Notes: generated by a model from the letters alone, not told the origin. DNA of 64,000 nt from Leifsonia williamsii (GCF_030433685.1 NZ_JAROCF010000001.1:124001-188000); one strand, 5' to 3'; numbered from the stretch's first letter, positions 26,831 to 38,081 are shown. Translations and numbers: made by a program.

Positions 26831-29800
26831 ATGCCTCGCATCCCCCTCCGCACCCCCATCGCCGCCGCGGTCGCTGTCGGCCTCGCCGGACTCGGCCTGA
26901 CGGCCGCGGCGACGCCCGCAGCGGCCGCCCTGCCCGCCGGGGCGCTCTTCATCTCGGAGATCGCGCCCGACAACGCCGGCAGCGACAACTTCGAGTACAT
27001 CGAACTGCAGAACACCACCTCCACCCCGATCGACCTCGCCGCCGAGGGGATCGTCGTGCAGTACGCGGCGAGCAGCCCGAAGAACCTCGCGCTGAGCGCC
27101 GGCGCGGTGGTGCCGGCGAACGGCGTCCTCGTCGCGCGCATCGACTACACGGTCGCCGGCGGCGTCGACGTCTCGGCGCACCCCGACGAGGAGTTCCGCT
27201 CCTACTGGGCGGGCGTCACCGGCACCCCGGACAACGGCTACCCGATCGCGCACCTCACCGGGCAGGACGGCATCGCCAACGCCGGCAACCGCACCTTCCT
27301 GCTCGCCGACTCCGCGGGCACGGTGATCGCCTCCTCGCTGCTGCCGACGCGGACCGCGACCGCCGACAAGGTCGCGCAGTTCACCAACCCGGCCACCGGC
27401 ACCACGGCCACCCTGATCGCCGACCTCGCCGCCCCCACCCCGGGCGTCGGAAGCGCGGTGACCCCTGTCACGCCGACCGACCCGACCGATCCCACGGACC
27501 CGACCGACCCGACCGACCCCGGCACCCCGCCGGTGCCGCAGCCGGACCCGTCGCTGACGACCACGCCCCTTCAGATCACCGAGCTGCAGCCCGACTCCCG
27601 CACCAACGTGCCGGGCACCAGCAGCGACGCGTACGAGTTCATCGAGCTCTACAACGCCACCGACCGCGACATCGACCTGTCGGACTACACGATCACGTAC
27701 CTCTACCCCGAGACCGGAGCGAGCGCCGACTGGCCGTTCACCCCGGCCGACGCCGTGATCAAGAGCGGCAAGACCGTCGTCCTCTGGATCAAGAGCGCGA
27801 CCAACGCCGCCTTCACCGCTGCGCAGTTCAATGCAGAGTTCGGCAGCGCGCTCACCGAGGGCGTCGACCTGCTGACGATCGACTCCGCCGGCATGGCCAA
27901 CAGCGGCGCCCGCGCCATCCAGGTCACGACGAAGAGCGGCATCCCCGTCAGCAAGGCCCTGTTCAGCCTGAACGGCACCGACGACGCGGTCGCCGGCCAG
28001 CCTGTCCAGTACGGCCCGCCGGCCGCCGGCTCCGTCGAGCAGACCCGCCTCGCGCTCGGCACGCCCACCCCCGGCGCGGTGGCCGCGAACCAGATCCCCG
28101 CCGGCCTGATGGTCGTCCCCGCCGACACCACCGCGCCGGTCGTCGCGGACACCACGCCGACGACCATCACGCCGGGGTCCGATTTCGCCTTCGGCTTCAC
28201 CGTGACGGACGACGTGCAGGTCAGGCGCGCCACCCTCGAGCTGACGAACAGCGCCGACAGCACCCCCGCACTGCACGAGCTGACCGTCGGCGCGGGCGGC
28301 GCAGCGAGCTACTCCATCCCGGCGGCCGACCTCACCGGCAAGAAGTGGTTCGACTACGTGCTCACGGTCTCCGACGGCAGCAACCACGTCACCACGACGA
28401 GCAAGCGGGTGCTGGTGGAGGGCGCGGTCGACGAGCCGCTGACGCTCAACCTCACCGACGGCCAGTTCGTGGCGGGCACGACCCCGGTCTCCGGCATCGC
28501 GGACGCGCTCGACGACGACGTGACCGTCTCGGTCGACGGCGCCGACGTCTCCCCGACCCGTCCGGACCTCGGCGGCACCCCGGTGTTCGCCTTCGAGGCC
28601 AGCGGCGTCAACACGTTCTTCCGCAACGGCGTGCTGATCGGCGACGACATCCTCACCATCTTCGACGAGGGCATCCCGACCGGCTGGAAGACGATCCCGA
28701 CGACGGTCCCGCTCTCGTACGTCACGAAGGGCAAGACCCTCACGGTCAGCGTCTGGGCCGGCACGAAGGCCGCGCCCGAGCTGAGCCCCGAGAACAACGA
28801 CGACTTCGAGATCCGCAACCCGCGGCTGGTGCTGCCGAACGGCCACACCCTGACGCCGAGCGGCTACACGCCGGGCGCCTCGCTCAAGATGGGCGACAGC
28901 GCGGGCAAGCTCGACTACTACGACGCCGTGTTCACCCTGCCGGACGACGCCTTCACCGCCCAGACCTACGACTGGGACACCACGAAGGTCGCCGACGGCG
29001 AGCACACCGTCTCCACCCGCACCACGACCGACGCGCAGATCTCGGCGACGGTGAAGGTCGACAACACCGTGCCCGCCATCACCACCTCCGTGGAGGACGG
29101 CAAGGAGTATCGCGGCGGCTTCACCATCGACGCGTCGATCGCCGACGCGGGGTCGGGCATCCCCGCCTCCTCGGTCCCGGTGATCACGCTCGACGGCGAG
29201 GACGTGCGGCACCTGCTGCCGATCAGCACCTCCTCCGTCACCCTCCCGGCCGGCACGCACGTGCTGCACGTCGAGCAGTCCGACGCCGTCGGCAACCGCG
29301 CCGTGCGCGACGTCACCTTCACCACGCCGGTCGAGCAGCCGACGGTGAGCGGACTCACCCCCGGCGACGGGACGACCGTGAAGCAGGGCGATGTGACGCT
29401 CGGCGCCACCGTCGCCGACCCGAGCGGCGACCGCCTCACCGCGGAGTTCCGCACCGGCGAGCACCTCGACACCACCACGGGCGGCGTCACCTCGAGCAGC
29501 GGCACGACCTCCGTCGCGACCGAGGTGCAGAAGCCGACGGCCCTCAGCATGGCGAAGCTGGACGCGCTGACCGGCACCGACGGCGTCGACACGAGCGTCT
29601 CCTCCGACACCGCCCTCCCGTACCAGCTGTTCGACGTGTCGGTCCCGGCCGGCGCGGGCGACGGCTACCAGGCGCGGCTCACCTGGACGGGCTCCGCCAA
29701 CGCCGAGGCGAAGGTGCTGCTCTACGTCAAGAACGTGACCACCGGAGCGTGGGAGGAGGTCGACCGGCACATCACCGGCGCGGCCGACGACGGGAAGACG

Positions 29801-31345
29801 TTCACGCTCACCGCCCTGGTCGCGGCGAAGGACCACGCGGAGGGCGGGAGGATCACCGCGCTCGTGCAGCACTCCGAGGGCTACGCGGCCGGAAACCTCA
29901 GCACCCGCGACTCCACGATCACGCCCGCCAACCCGGGCGACACCCCGCGCTCCGACTACGACTTCACCATCGGCTGGGAGTCGGACACGCAGTATTACAA
30001 CGAGAACAAGACGGGTGTGGAGTACCAGCACCAGGTCGACATCCACGACTACTTCCTGCAGCAGCGCCAGAACATCAACCTGCAGTACGTGGTGCACACC
30101 GGCGACATCGTCGACAACTCCAAGGTCCCCGACCAGTGGACGCGCGCCGACGCCCAGTACGACCGCCTCGACGCCGCGGGCCTGCCGTACGGCGTGCTCG
30201 CCGGCAACCACGACGTCAACCACAAGGACGAGGACTACACCGAGTACTCCGCGAACTTCGGCGAGGCCCGCTTCGGCGCCAACCCCTGGTACGGCGGCGG
30301 CTACCAGGACAACCGCGGCCACTACGACCTCGTGTCGGCCGACGGCCTGGACTTCATCTTCGTCTACATGGGCTGGGGCGTGTACCAGGACCAGATCGAC
30401 TGGATGAACGAGGTGCTCGCGCAGTACCCCGAGCGCATCGCGGTGATCGACCTCCACGAGTACCTGCTGACCACGGGAGGCCTCGGCCCGGGCCCGCAGG
30501 CCGTCTACGACCAGGTCGTCGCCACCAACCCGAACGTCCGCATGGTCATGTCGGGCCACTATCACGACGCCTACACCCGCGTCGATGGCTTCGACGACGA
30601 CGGCGACGGCACGGCCGAACGCAAGGTCTACCAGATGCTGTTCGACTACCAGGGTCTGCAGGAGGGAGGCATGGGCTTCCTCCGCCTGCTGCAGTTCGAC
30701 AACGAGGGCCGCGACGTGACGGTGCGCACCTACTCCCCGTCGCTCGACCAGTACGACACCGACGACCCGACGGTTGCCGACGACCCGGCGAACCCGAACA
30801 AGTACCAGGAGTTCACCATCCCCTACTCCGACCTGAACATCACCCCGCGCACCCGCGTGCTCTCGACCGACTCGTTCACCGCCGACATCCTCGGCGACCG
30901 CGTGATCGGCACCTCGACCGACGTGGCGAGCGGCTCGACGGTGACGGCGTCGTGGAAGGGCGCCCCGGTCGGCACGGCCGGCTGGTACGTGCGGGTCACC
31001 GACCCGTACGGCGCGGTGACGGACTCGCCGGTGCAGCACGTGACGGTGACCGCGGCCGGGGGCGGGAACCCCGGTGGCGGGAACGGCGGGAACCCGGGTG
31101 GCGGGAACCCCGGTGGCGGCGACGGCGGCCCCGGCGACGGTGGGTCCGGCGACGGCAGCGGCTCGGGAGGCGGCACCGCCCCCGCGGGCGCGGGCGACCC
31201 GTCCTCGGTCGGCGCCGACGGCTCCCTCGCCCACACCGGCACCGACGCGGACGCCGTGACCGGAGCGGTGCTCGCCGCGATCCTCGTCGCTTTCGGCGGC
31301 CTGGCCGTCGCGATCCGGCAGACGCGGCGCCGCCGGCACGGCTGA
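26831..31345 (+). CDS. Giant cell-wall-anchored metallophosphoesterase with lamin-tail domains
   Basis: 1504 residues. Signal peptide (1-37). Two lamin-tail domains (about 38-205, with FISEIAPDNAGSDNFEYIEL; about 245-420, with ITELQPDSRTN and YEFIELYNATDRDIDLSDY) are joined by a PTD-repeat linker. Ig-like and invasion-type modules follow (about 430-900). A calcineurin-like phosphoesterase at about 1040-1340 has SDTQYYN, HTGDIVDN, GNHDVNH and SGHYHDAY metal motifs. After a GGNPGG-rich spacer come LAHTG, one membrane helix and RRRRHG, a sortase-type anchor with Ala in place of Pro. It probably hydrolyses phosphodiesters outside the cell and holds DNA or surface ligands by its lamin-tail domains; those roles are inferred. 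Confidence 0.88.
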   Translation: MPRIPLRTPIAAAVAVGLAGLGLTAAATPAAAALPAGALFISEIAPDNAGSDNFEYIELQNTTSTPIDLAAEGIVVQYAASSPKNLALSAGAVVPANGVLVARIDYTVAGGVDVSAHPDEEFRSYWAGVTGTPDNGYPIAHLTGQDGIANAGNRTFLLADSAGTVIASSLLPTRTATADKVAQFTNPATGTTATLIADLAAPTPGVGSAVTPVTPTDPTDPTDPTDPTDPGTPPVPQPDPSLTTTPLQITELQPDSRTNVPGTSSDAYEFIELYNATDRDIDLSDYTITYLYPETGASADWPFTPADAVIKSGKTVVLWIKSATNAAFTAAQFNAEFGSALTEGVDLLTIDSAGMANSGARAIQVTTKSGIPVSKALFSLNGTDDAVAGQPVQYGPPAAGSVEQTRLALGTPTPGAVAANQIPAGLMVVPADTTAPVVADTTPTTITPGSDFAFGFTVTDDVQVRRATLELTNSADSTPALHELTVGAGGAASYSIPAADLTGKKWFDYVLTVSDGSNHVTTTSKRVLVEGAVDEPLTLNLTDGQFVAGTTPVSGIADALDDDVTVSVDGADVSPTRPDLGGTPVFAFEASGVNTFFRNGVLIGDDILTIFDEGIPTGWKTIPTTVPLSYVTKGKTLTVSVWAGTKAAPELSPENNDDFEIRNPRLVLPNGHTLTPSGYTPGASLKMGDSAGKLDYYDAVFTLPDDAFTAQTYDWDTTKVADGEHTVSTRTTTDAQISATVKVDNTVPAITTSVEDGKEYRGGFTIDASIADAGSGIPASSVPVITLDGEDVRHLLPISTSSVTLPAGTHVLHVEQSDAVGNRAVRDVTFTTPVEQPTVSGLTPGDGTTVKQGDVTLGATVADPSGDRLTAEFRTGEHLDTTTGGVTSSSGTTSVATEVQKPTALSMAKLDALTGTDGVDTSVSSDTALPYQLFDVSVPAGAGDGYQARLTWTGSANAEAKVLLYVKNVTTGAWEEVDRHITGAADDGKTFTLTALVAAKDHAEGGRITALVQHSEGYAAGNLSTRDSTITPANPGDTPRSDYDFTIGWESDTQYYNENKTGVEYQHQVDIHDYFLQQRQNINLQYVVHTGDIVDNSKVPDQWTRADAQYDRLDAAGLPYGVLAGNHDVNHKDEDYTEYSANFGEARFGANPWYGGGYQDNRGHYDLVSADGLDFIFVYMGWGVYQDQIDWMNEVLAQYPERIAVIDLHEYLLTTGGLGPGPQAVYDQVVATNPNVRMVMSGHYHDAYTRVDGFDDDGDGTAERKVYQMLFDYQGLQEGGMGFLRLLQFDNEGRDVTVRTYSPSLDQYDTDDPTVADDPANPNKYQEFTIPYSDLNITPRTRVLSTDSFTADILGDRVIGTSTDVASGSTVTASWKGAPVGTAGWYVRVTDPYGAVTDSPVQHVTVTAAGGGNPGGGNGGNPGGGNPGGGDGGPGDGGSGDGSGSGGGTAPAGAGDPSSVGADGSLAHTGTDADAVTGAVLAAILVAFGGLAVAIRQTRRRRHG

Positions 31346-31361
31346 CGCGCGGAACGATAGA

Positions 31362-31388
31362 GGGTCCGGCGGTTCGACCGCCGGGCCC
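31362..31388 (+). terminator. Terminator hairpin after the metallophosphoesterase gene
   Basis: A 12-bp stem (GGGTCCGGCGGT / ACCGCCGGGCCC, one G-U pair) with a TCG loop, followed by CTTGTCGTC. It lies between convergent genes. Confidence 0.65.
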
Positions 31389-31395
31389 CTTGTCG

Positions 31396-31920
31396 TCAGC
31401 CCTGCTGATCGAACTTAGTCACAGTCCTGACAGCGTCCGACGCTCGCAGATACAGCACGCGAGTACTTCCGTCCGGAAAGGGCGTGAAGCCGAACCGCTC
31501 GTAGAAGCCCACGGCGCGGTCATCTTTCGCGTGAACGATGATGGCGCGCATGCCGATCGTGTCCGCCACCCGAATGGACTGAAGCACTGCGTGCTCCAGC
31601 AGCGACGAGCCCAGCCCGTTCCCCGCATGTCGCACGTCGACGGCCAGCCGTCCGATCAGAACTACGGGGATGGGATCGGGCATGTTGCGGGATAGCGCAG
31701 CCGGCGCGTCTTTCCGCACCAGGGAACTCGCGGCCAGGCAGTAGTAGCCGGCGACACGTCCGGTATCCTTGGTGACAGAAACGAACGTGCGCGAGCCGCC
31801 ACGCGCCTCATTGTGACGGGCCCAACCGCGAAGCCAGCGGTTCAAGCCGTCATGACCGCAGTCGAATTCGGAAATGATGTCGCCGGCTCTCAAGGAACGC
31901 GGCCCGTGGTAGCTGCTCAA
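31396..31920 (-). CDS. GNAT acetyltransferase toxin (TacT-like) of a toxin-antitoxin pair
   Basis: 174 residues from a TTG at 31920, 25 bp after the antitoxin stop; no ATG or GTG gives the usual toxin N-terminus. ISEFDCGHDGLNRWL is the family opening, RLAVDVRHAGNGLGSSLLEHA the acetyl-CoA loop, and DDRAVGFYERFGF carries the conserved Tyr. TacT-type toxins acetylate the amino group of aminoacyl-tRNA and stop translation. The DUF1778 antitoxin lies immediately upstream. Composition is less GC-rich than the surroundings, which fits lateral transfer. Confidence 0.85.
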   Translation of the reverse strand: MSSYHGPRSLRAGDIISEFDCGHDGLNRWLRGWARHNEARGGSRTFVSVTKDTGRVAGYYCLAASSLVRKDAPAALSRNMPDPIPVVLIGRLAVDVRHAGNGLGSSLLEHAVLQSIRVADTIGMRAIIVHAKDDRAVGFYERFGFTPFPDGSTRVLYLRASDAVRTVTKFDQQG

Positions 31921-31945
31921 CGCAAGTGGTGCTTCGTCGTGCGGG

Positions 31946-32218
31946 TCAGTCGATGAACACGGAAGGGCGGCGCAGCAGATCGGTGAGCCCGTCGATTGTT
32001 CGTGCAGGTTCGTCGAGAAGCGCTGAGAAGCGATCGAAAGTCTCCGCCTCCATCTGCAGTTCATGCTCGCGTCGAATGACCTCCGTCGCTCGCTCCGTCA
32101 GTGCGATAGTGGCGAACTCTGACAGGTTGCGCCCCTCGATAGCAGCAGCCTGCTCGATGAGCTCCTTCTGGTGCCCGCTAACGCGGACTTCCAGTCTCTT
32201 GTCCTTCATGGTCGCCAT
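31946..32218 (-). CDS. DUF1778/TacA-like ribbon-helix-helix antitoxin
   Basis: 90 residues from the ATG at 32218 (an ATG three codons in is possible). The N-terminal part (KRLEVRVSGHQKELIEQAAA) is a ribbon-helix-helix DNA-binding domain and the tail (FDRFSALLDEPARTIDGLTD) is the toxin-binding region. It probably binds its own promoter and blocks the GNAT toxin. A 6-bp inverted repeat lies 10 bp upstream of the start. Confidence 0.88.
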   Translation of the reverse strand: MATMKDKRLEVRVSGHQKELIEQAAAIEGRNLSEFATIALTERATEVIRREHELQMEAETFDRFSALLDEPARTIDGLTDLLRRPSVFID

Positions 32219-32227
32219 GATTCGAGT

Positions 32228-32246
32228 GTACGGCAATTTTCCGTAC
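32228..32246. promoter_or_regulatory. Operator-like palindrome of the toxin-antitoxin promoter
   Basis: GTACGG-7 nt-CCGTAC immediately upstream of the antitoxin start. On the minus strand TACACT overlaps its distal arm as a possible -10, so antitoxin binding would shut off the promoter. Confidence 0.5.
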
Positions 32247-32256
32247 GTGAGGGCAC

Positions 32257-32880
32257 CTAATTTGACAGCACCCCCCGTCGCAGCCCCAGCATCCCCTCCA
32301 CCGCGCCCGCGAGCAGCGGCCCGCGGTCGCGCGCACCGCCCCAGCGAACGAGGCCCTGCGCGTTGAGGCCGTCGATCATGCCCAGCAGCAGCCAAGCCAC
32401 GGTCGCCGGGTCCTCGGCGGTGAAGTCGCCGGAGGCCACGCCCTCCTCGACCACGCGGCGGATGATTGCCTGCCAGGCGTCCATCTGCGAGCGCACCGCA
32501 TCGGCGAGCGCGTCGTTGCGGCGGCCGAGGGCCCACGCCTCCACCCAGACGACCGTGACCTCGTCGCGGGTGCCGTCGAGCAGCGTCGCGACGAGGGCGG
32601 AGATGCGGGAGGTCGGGTCGGGCCGCGAGCGCAGCAGACCCTCCACCTCCACCAGCTCGGCGGAGACGATCGCGGCGAAGGTCGTCGCCACCAGCTCATC
32701 CATGACCGGGTGGTAGTGGGCCACCAGCGCGGGCGTGACCCCGGCGCGCGCGGCGACGCCGCGGAGCGTCACCGCGGCGAGGCCGTCGGCGAGCGCCAGG
32801 TCACGGGCGGCGGCGGCGAGCTCGGCGCGCCGCTCGGCCGGCGGGCGGCGGCGGGTCTGCGGCTGCGCTGCTCTTGACAT
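32257..32880 (-). CDS. TetR-family regulator of the agmatine deiminase operon
   Basis: 207 residues from the ATG at 32880. N-terminal helix-turn-helix (AELAAAARDLALADGLAAVT, GVTPALVAHYHPVMDEL), C-terminal ligand-binding domain in the BetI-like style. It is divergent from the agmatine deiminase gene and a 24-bp perfect palindrome lies between them. It probably represses agmatine use until agmatine or a related compound binds. Confidence 0.88.
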   Translation of the reverse strand: MSRAAQPQTRRRPPAERRAELAAAARDLALADGLAAVTLRGVAARAGVTPALVAHYHPVMDELVATTFAAIVSAELVEVEGLLRSRPDPTSRISALVATLLDGTRDEVTVVWVEAWALGRRNDALADAVRSQMDAWQAIIRRVVEEGVASGDFTAEDPATVAWLLLGMIDGLNAQGLVRWGGARDRGPLLAGAVEGMLGLRRGVLSN

Positions 32881-32910
32881 CGTGCGATCAGTATAGGTAC
32901 TTTCGGTCGT

Positions 32911-32934
32911 GTTGTTGATCGCGCGATCAACAAC
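32911..32934. promoter_or_regulatory. Perfect 24-bp palindrome, likely TetR operator
   Basis: Positions 32911-32934 read the same on both strands; each half is GTTGTTGATCGC. A partial half-site (GCGATCA) recurs at 32884-32890. It is centred 42 bp from the TetR start and 46 bp from the deiminase start. Confidence 0.75.
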
Positions 32935-32968
32935 TTGCACCGCCGCACCGACGCACACGGAGGCTCCC

Positions 32969-34015
32969 ATGACCTGGCGCATGCCCGCCGAGACCGCACC
33001 GCACGAGCGCACCTGGATGGCCTTCCCGCGCGCCGGCCTCACCCTCGGCGACGACGCCGCCTCCGCCGAGGAGGCGTACGCCGCCTGGACCGCCGTCGCG
33101 CACGCGACCGCCGAGTTCGAGCCGGTCACCATGGTGGTCGACCCGTCCGAGCGCGAGCGCGCCCGCCGCATGCTGGGGTCGCATATCGAGCAGGTGGAGG
33201 CTCCGCTCGACGAGTTCTGGATGCGCGACTTCGGCCCCACCTTCGTCCTCGACGACGAGCGCCCCGGCGTCCTCGGCGCCGTCGACTGGGTCTTCAACGG
33301 CTGGGGCGACCCCGACTGGGCCGAGTGGGAGAAGTCGGCCGAGATCGCACGCTTCGTCGCCGCGCAGACGGGCGCCGAGCTGGTCAGCTCGCTCCTCGTC
33401 AACGAGGGCGGCGGCATCCACGTCGACGGCGACGGCACCGTGCTCGTCACCGAGACCGTGCAGCTCGACCCGCGCCGCAACAAGTACGCCGACAAGGCCA
33501 GGGTGGAGGCGGAGCTCGCCCGCACCATCGGCGCCACGCACGTGGTCTGGCTGCCCCGCGGCCTCACCCGCGACTACGACGACTTCGGAACCAACGGCCA
33601 CGTCGACATCGTCGCGACCATCCCCTCCCCCGGCCGCCTGCTGCTGCACACCCAGCGCGACCCGGAGCACCCCGACCACGCGGTCAGCCGCGAGCTGCGC
33701 GCCCTGCTCGCCGACACGACGGATGCCGCCGGCCGCAGCTGGGACATCGTCGACCTCCCGGCGCCCGCGACCCTGCGCGACGAGGAGGGCTTCGTCGACT
33801 GGAGCTACGTGAACCACCTCGTCGTCAACGGCGGCGTGATCGCGTGCGGGTTCGGCGAGGAGAAGGCCGATGCGGAGGCGACCGAGATCCTCGAGGCCGT
33901 CTACCCGGGCCGCCGGGTCAGCATGATCGACTCGCGCCCGATCTTCGCGCGCGGCGGCGGCATCCACTGCATCACCCAGCAGCAGCCCGCCCTGCCGAAG
34001 GTGGTCAGCGAGTGA
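32969..34015 (+). CDS. aguA: Agmatine deiminase (agmatine iminohydrolase)
   Basis: 348 residues from the ATG at 32969 with CGGAGG upstream. It turns agmatine into N-carbamoylputrescine plus ammonia. The pentein fold is visible: ERTWMAFPR at the N-terminus, FWMRDFGPTFV (Asp and substrate site), NEGGGIHVDGDGTVL, GTNGHVDIVA (catalytic His) and the nucleophilic Cys in FARGGGIHCITQQQP at the C-terminus. Its stop overlaps the GTG of the amidase gene (GTGA), so both enzymes are made together. A divergent TetR probably controls them. Confidence 0.93.
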   Translation: MTWRMPAETAPHERTWMAFPRAGLTLGDDAASAEEAYAAWTAVAHATAEFEPVTMVVDPSERERARRMLGSHIEQVEAPLDEFWMRDFGPTFVLDDERPGVLGAVDWVFNGWGDPDWAEWEKSAEIARFVAAQTGAELVSSLLVNEGGGIHVDGDGTVLVTETVQLDPRRNKYADKARVEAELARTIGATHVVWLPRGLTRDYDDFGTNGHVDIVATIPSPGRLLLHTQRDPEHPDHAVSRELRALLADTTDAAGRSWDIVDLPAPATLRDEEGFVDWSYVNHLVVNGGVIACGFGEEKADAEATEILEAVYPGRRVSMIDSRPIFARGGGIHCITQQQPALPKVVSE

Positions 34016-35721
34016 GGGACCGCGCCCCCTTCGACGTCGTCGAGGCCGGCATCGCCGAGCTGCGGGAGGCGCTGGAGGCCGGCAGCACCACCGCCGTCGA
34101 GCTCGTCACCGCCTACCTCGCCCGCATCGACGCCTACGACGCCGCCGGTCCGCGCCTCAACGCCGTGGTCGTCCGCAACCCGGACGCACTGGAGGAGGCC
34201 CGCGCCTCCGACGCCCGGCGCACCCGCGGCGAGACGCTCGGCCCGCTCGACGGCATCCCGTACACCGCCAAAGATAGTTACCTCGCGAAGGGGCTCACCG
34301 CCGCGGCCGGCTCGCCCGCGTTCGAGCACCTGGTCGCGCAGCGCGACGCCTTCACCATCGAGCGGCTGCGGGCGGGAGGCGCGATCCTCCTCGGCCTGAC
34401 CAACATGCCCCCGATGGCGAACGGAGGGATGCAGCGCGGCGTCTACGGACGCGCCGAGAGCCCGTACAACGGCGACTACCTGACGGCCGCCTTCGGCTCG
34501 GGGTCGTCCAACGGCTCCGGCACCGCGACGGCGGCGAGCTTCGCCGCGTTCGGCCTCGGCGAGGAGACCTGGTCGTCGGGCCGCGCCCCGGCCTCCAACA
34601 ACGGCCTCTGCGCCTACACGCCCTCGCGCGGGGTCATCTCCGTGCGCGGCAACTGGCCGCTGGTGCCCACGATGGATGTCGTGGTGCCGCACACGCGCAC
34701 GATGGCCGACCTCCTCGAGGTGCTCGACGTGATCGTCGCCGACGACACGGAGACGCGGGGCGACTTCTGGCGCGCGCAGCCCTGGGTGCCGCTCCCGGCC
34801 GCGTCGGCCCTGCGGCCGGCATCGTACCCGGCGGCCGCCGCCGACGCCTCGCTCGCCGGTGCGCGCGTGGGCATCCCGCGCATGTACATCAACGCCGACC
34901 CGGAGGCGGGCACCGCCCAGAACCCGGGCATCGGCGGCCCGACCGGACAGCGCATCGAGACGCGGCCGTCGATCGTGGAGCTGTGGGAGGCCGCCCGCCG
35001 CGACCTCGAGGCCGCCGGTGCGACCGTGGTCGAGACCGACTTCCCGGTGGTGTCGAACTACGAGGGCGACCGGCCGGGCGCGCCCACCGTGTTCACGCGC
35101 GGCCTCGTCTCGGCGGAGTACCTGCACCGCGAGATCGTGGACCTCTCGGCGTGGGCGTGGGACGACTTCCTGCGCGCCAACGGCGACCCCGCCCTCTCGA
35201 CGCTCGCAGACGTGGACGGCGCGACCATCTTCCCCGCGCCTCCCGGAGCCCTGCCCGACCGGTACACCGGCTTCGACGACGACATCACCGAGTACCCCGC
35301 GTGGGTGCGCGAGCATCCCGGCGCCGCGCTGACCGACATCCCCGAGCTGGAGGCCGGACTCCGCGGCCTCGAGGAGACCCGCCGCGTCGACCTGGAGGAG
35401 TGGATGGACGCGAACGGCCTCGACGCCGTCGTGTTCCCGGCCGTGGCCGACGTCGCGCCCGCCGACATGGACGTGAACCCCGCCTCCGCCGACCTCGGCT
35501 GGCGCAACGGCGTGTGGGTGGCGAACGGCAACCTCGTCCCGCGGCACCTCGGCATCCCGACCGTGACCGTGCCGCTCGGCACCATGCCCGACACCGGGAT
35601 GCCCGTCGGCCTCACCTTCGCAGGCCGCGCTTACGACGACACCCGCCTGCTCGCCCTGGCCGCCGGCTTCGAGCGCCTGGCTCCCCGCCGCACCGAGCCC
35701 CCGCGCACCCCGCGCCTCTGA
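34012..35721 (+). CDS. Amidase-signature-family hydrolase coupled to agmatine deiminase
   Basis: 569 residues. The Ser-cisSer-Lys machinery is visible: the Lys in GIPYTAKDSYL and the paired serines in FGSGSSNGSGTATAA. The overlap with aguA suggests it acts on the deiminase product N-carbamoylputrescine, giving putrescine. That step is normally done by AguB of the unrelated nitrilase family, and no nitrilase is present here. A broader amidase, or an exported route for another amide, cannot be excluded. Confidence 0.85.
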   Translation: MRDRAPFDVVEAGIAELREALEAGSTTAVELVTAYLARIDAYDAAGPRLNAVVVRNPDALEEARASDARRTRGETLGPLDGIPYTAKDSYLAKGLTAAAGSPAFEHLVAQRDAFTIERLRAGGAILLGLTNMPPMANGGMQRGVYGRAESPYNGDYLTAAFGSGSSNGSGTATAASFAAFGLGEETWSSGRAPASNNGLCAYTPSRGVISVRGNWPLVPTMDVVVPHTRTMADLLEVLDVIVADDTETRGDFWRAQPWVPLPAASALRPASYPAAAADASLAGARVGIPRMYINADPEAGTAQNPGIGGPTGQRIETRPSIVELWEAARRDLEAAGATVVETDFPVVSNYEGDRPGAPTVFTRGLVSAEYLHREIVDLSAWAWDDFLRANGDPALSTLADVDGATIFPAPPGALPDRYTGFDDDITEYPAWVREHPGAALTDIPELEAGLRGLEETRRVDLEEWMDANGLDAVVFPAVADVAPADMDVNPASADLGWRNGVWVANGNLVPRHLGIPTVTVPLGTMPDTGMPVGLTFAGRAYDDTRLLALAAGFERLAPRRTEPPRTPRL

Positions 35722-35750
35722 CCGTCCGCCCGTCTGCCCCCGCTGGGTAA

Positions 35751-35815
35751 CCGTCGAGTACGCACGAATTCGACCCGAAACCGCCGAGTACGCGGACAGT
35801 GCGCGTACTCGGCGG
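35751..35815 (+). repeat. Three-unit intergenic repeat, copy A
   Basis: Unit CCGtCGAGTACGC at 35751, CCGCCGAGTACGC at 35781 (30 bp on), a 9-nt loop, then the inverted unit GCGTACTCGGCGG at 35803-35815. The hairpin arms extend to 17 bp (35778-35794 and 35802-35818). It fills much of the gap after the amidase and could act as a terminator. Confidence 0.9.
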
Positions 35816-35902
35816 TTTCCGGCGCGAGGTCCATCGGAAGAGGGAGGCGGATGCGGCTCGGGGTGGACGCGGAGGCGGCAGGGCGGCTGGCAGCGTGGAG
35901 GG

Positions 35903-37977
<2,075 letters not shown>

Positions 37978-38004
37978 CCGGCGCCGCCCCATCCATTCGT
38001 CACG

Positions 38005-38038
38005 ACACGCCGCCTGGGCACCCGCCCAGGCGGCGTGT
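38005..38038 (+). terminator. Terminator hairpin of argG
   Basis: A perfect 15-bp stem (ACACGCCGCCTGGGC and its complement) with a 4-nt loop, 27 bp after the stop; no clear U-tract. Confidence 0.7.
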
Positions 38039-38081
38039 CTCGTCAACTCGACGGGGCTGGCACGGCTCGTAGGATGAGGGC

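Noticed and set aside
26738..31339. An uninterrupted 1533-codon frame antisense to the metallophosphoesterase gene
   Set aside because: It follows from the extreme GC at third positions of the real gene; its product is Arg/Val/Gly-rich without domains, while the sense frame has a signal peptide, metal motifs and a wall anchor.
35751..35815. CRISPR array, because of the 30-bp repeat period
   Set aside because: Only two direct units occur per copy, spacers are conserved between copies, and no cas gene is present.
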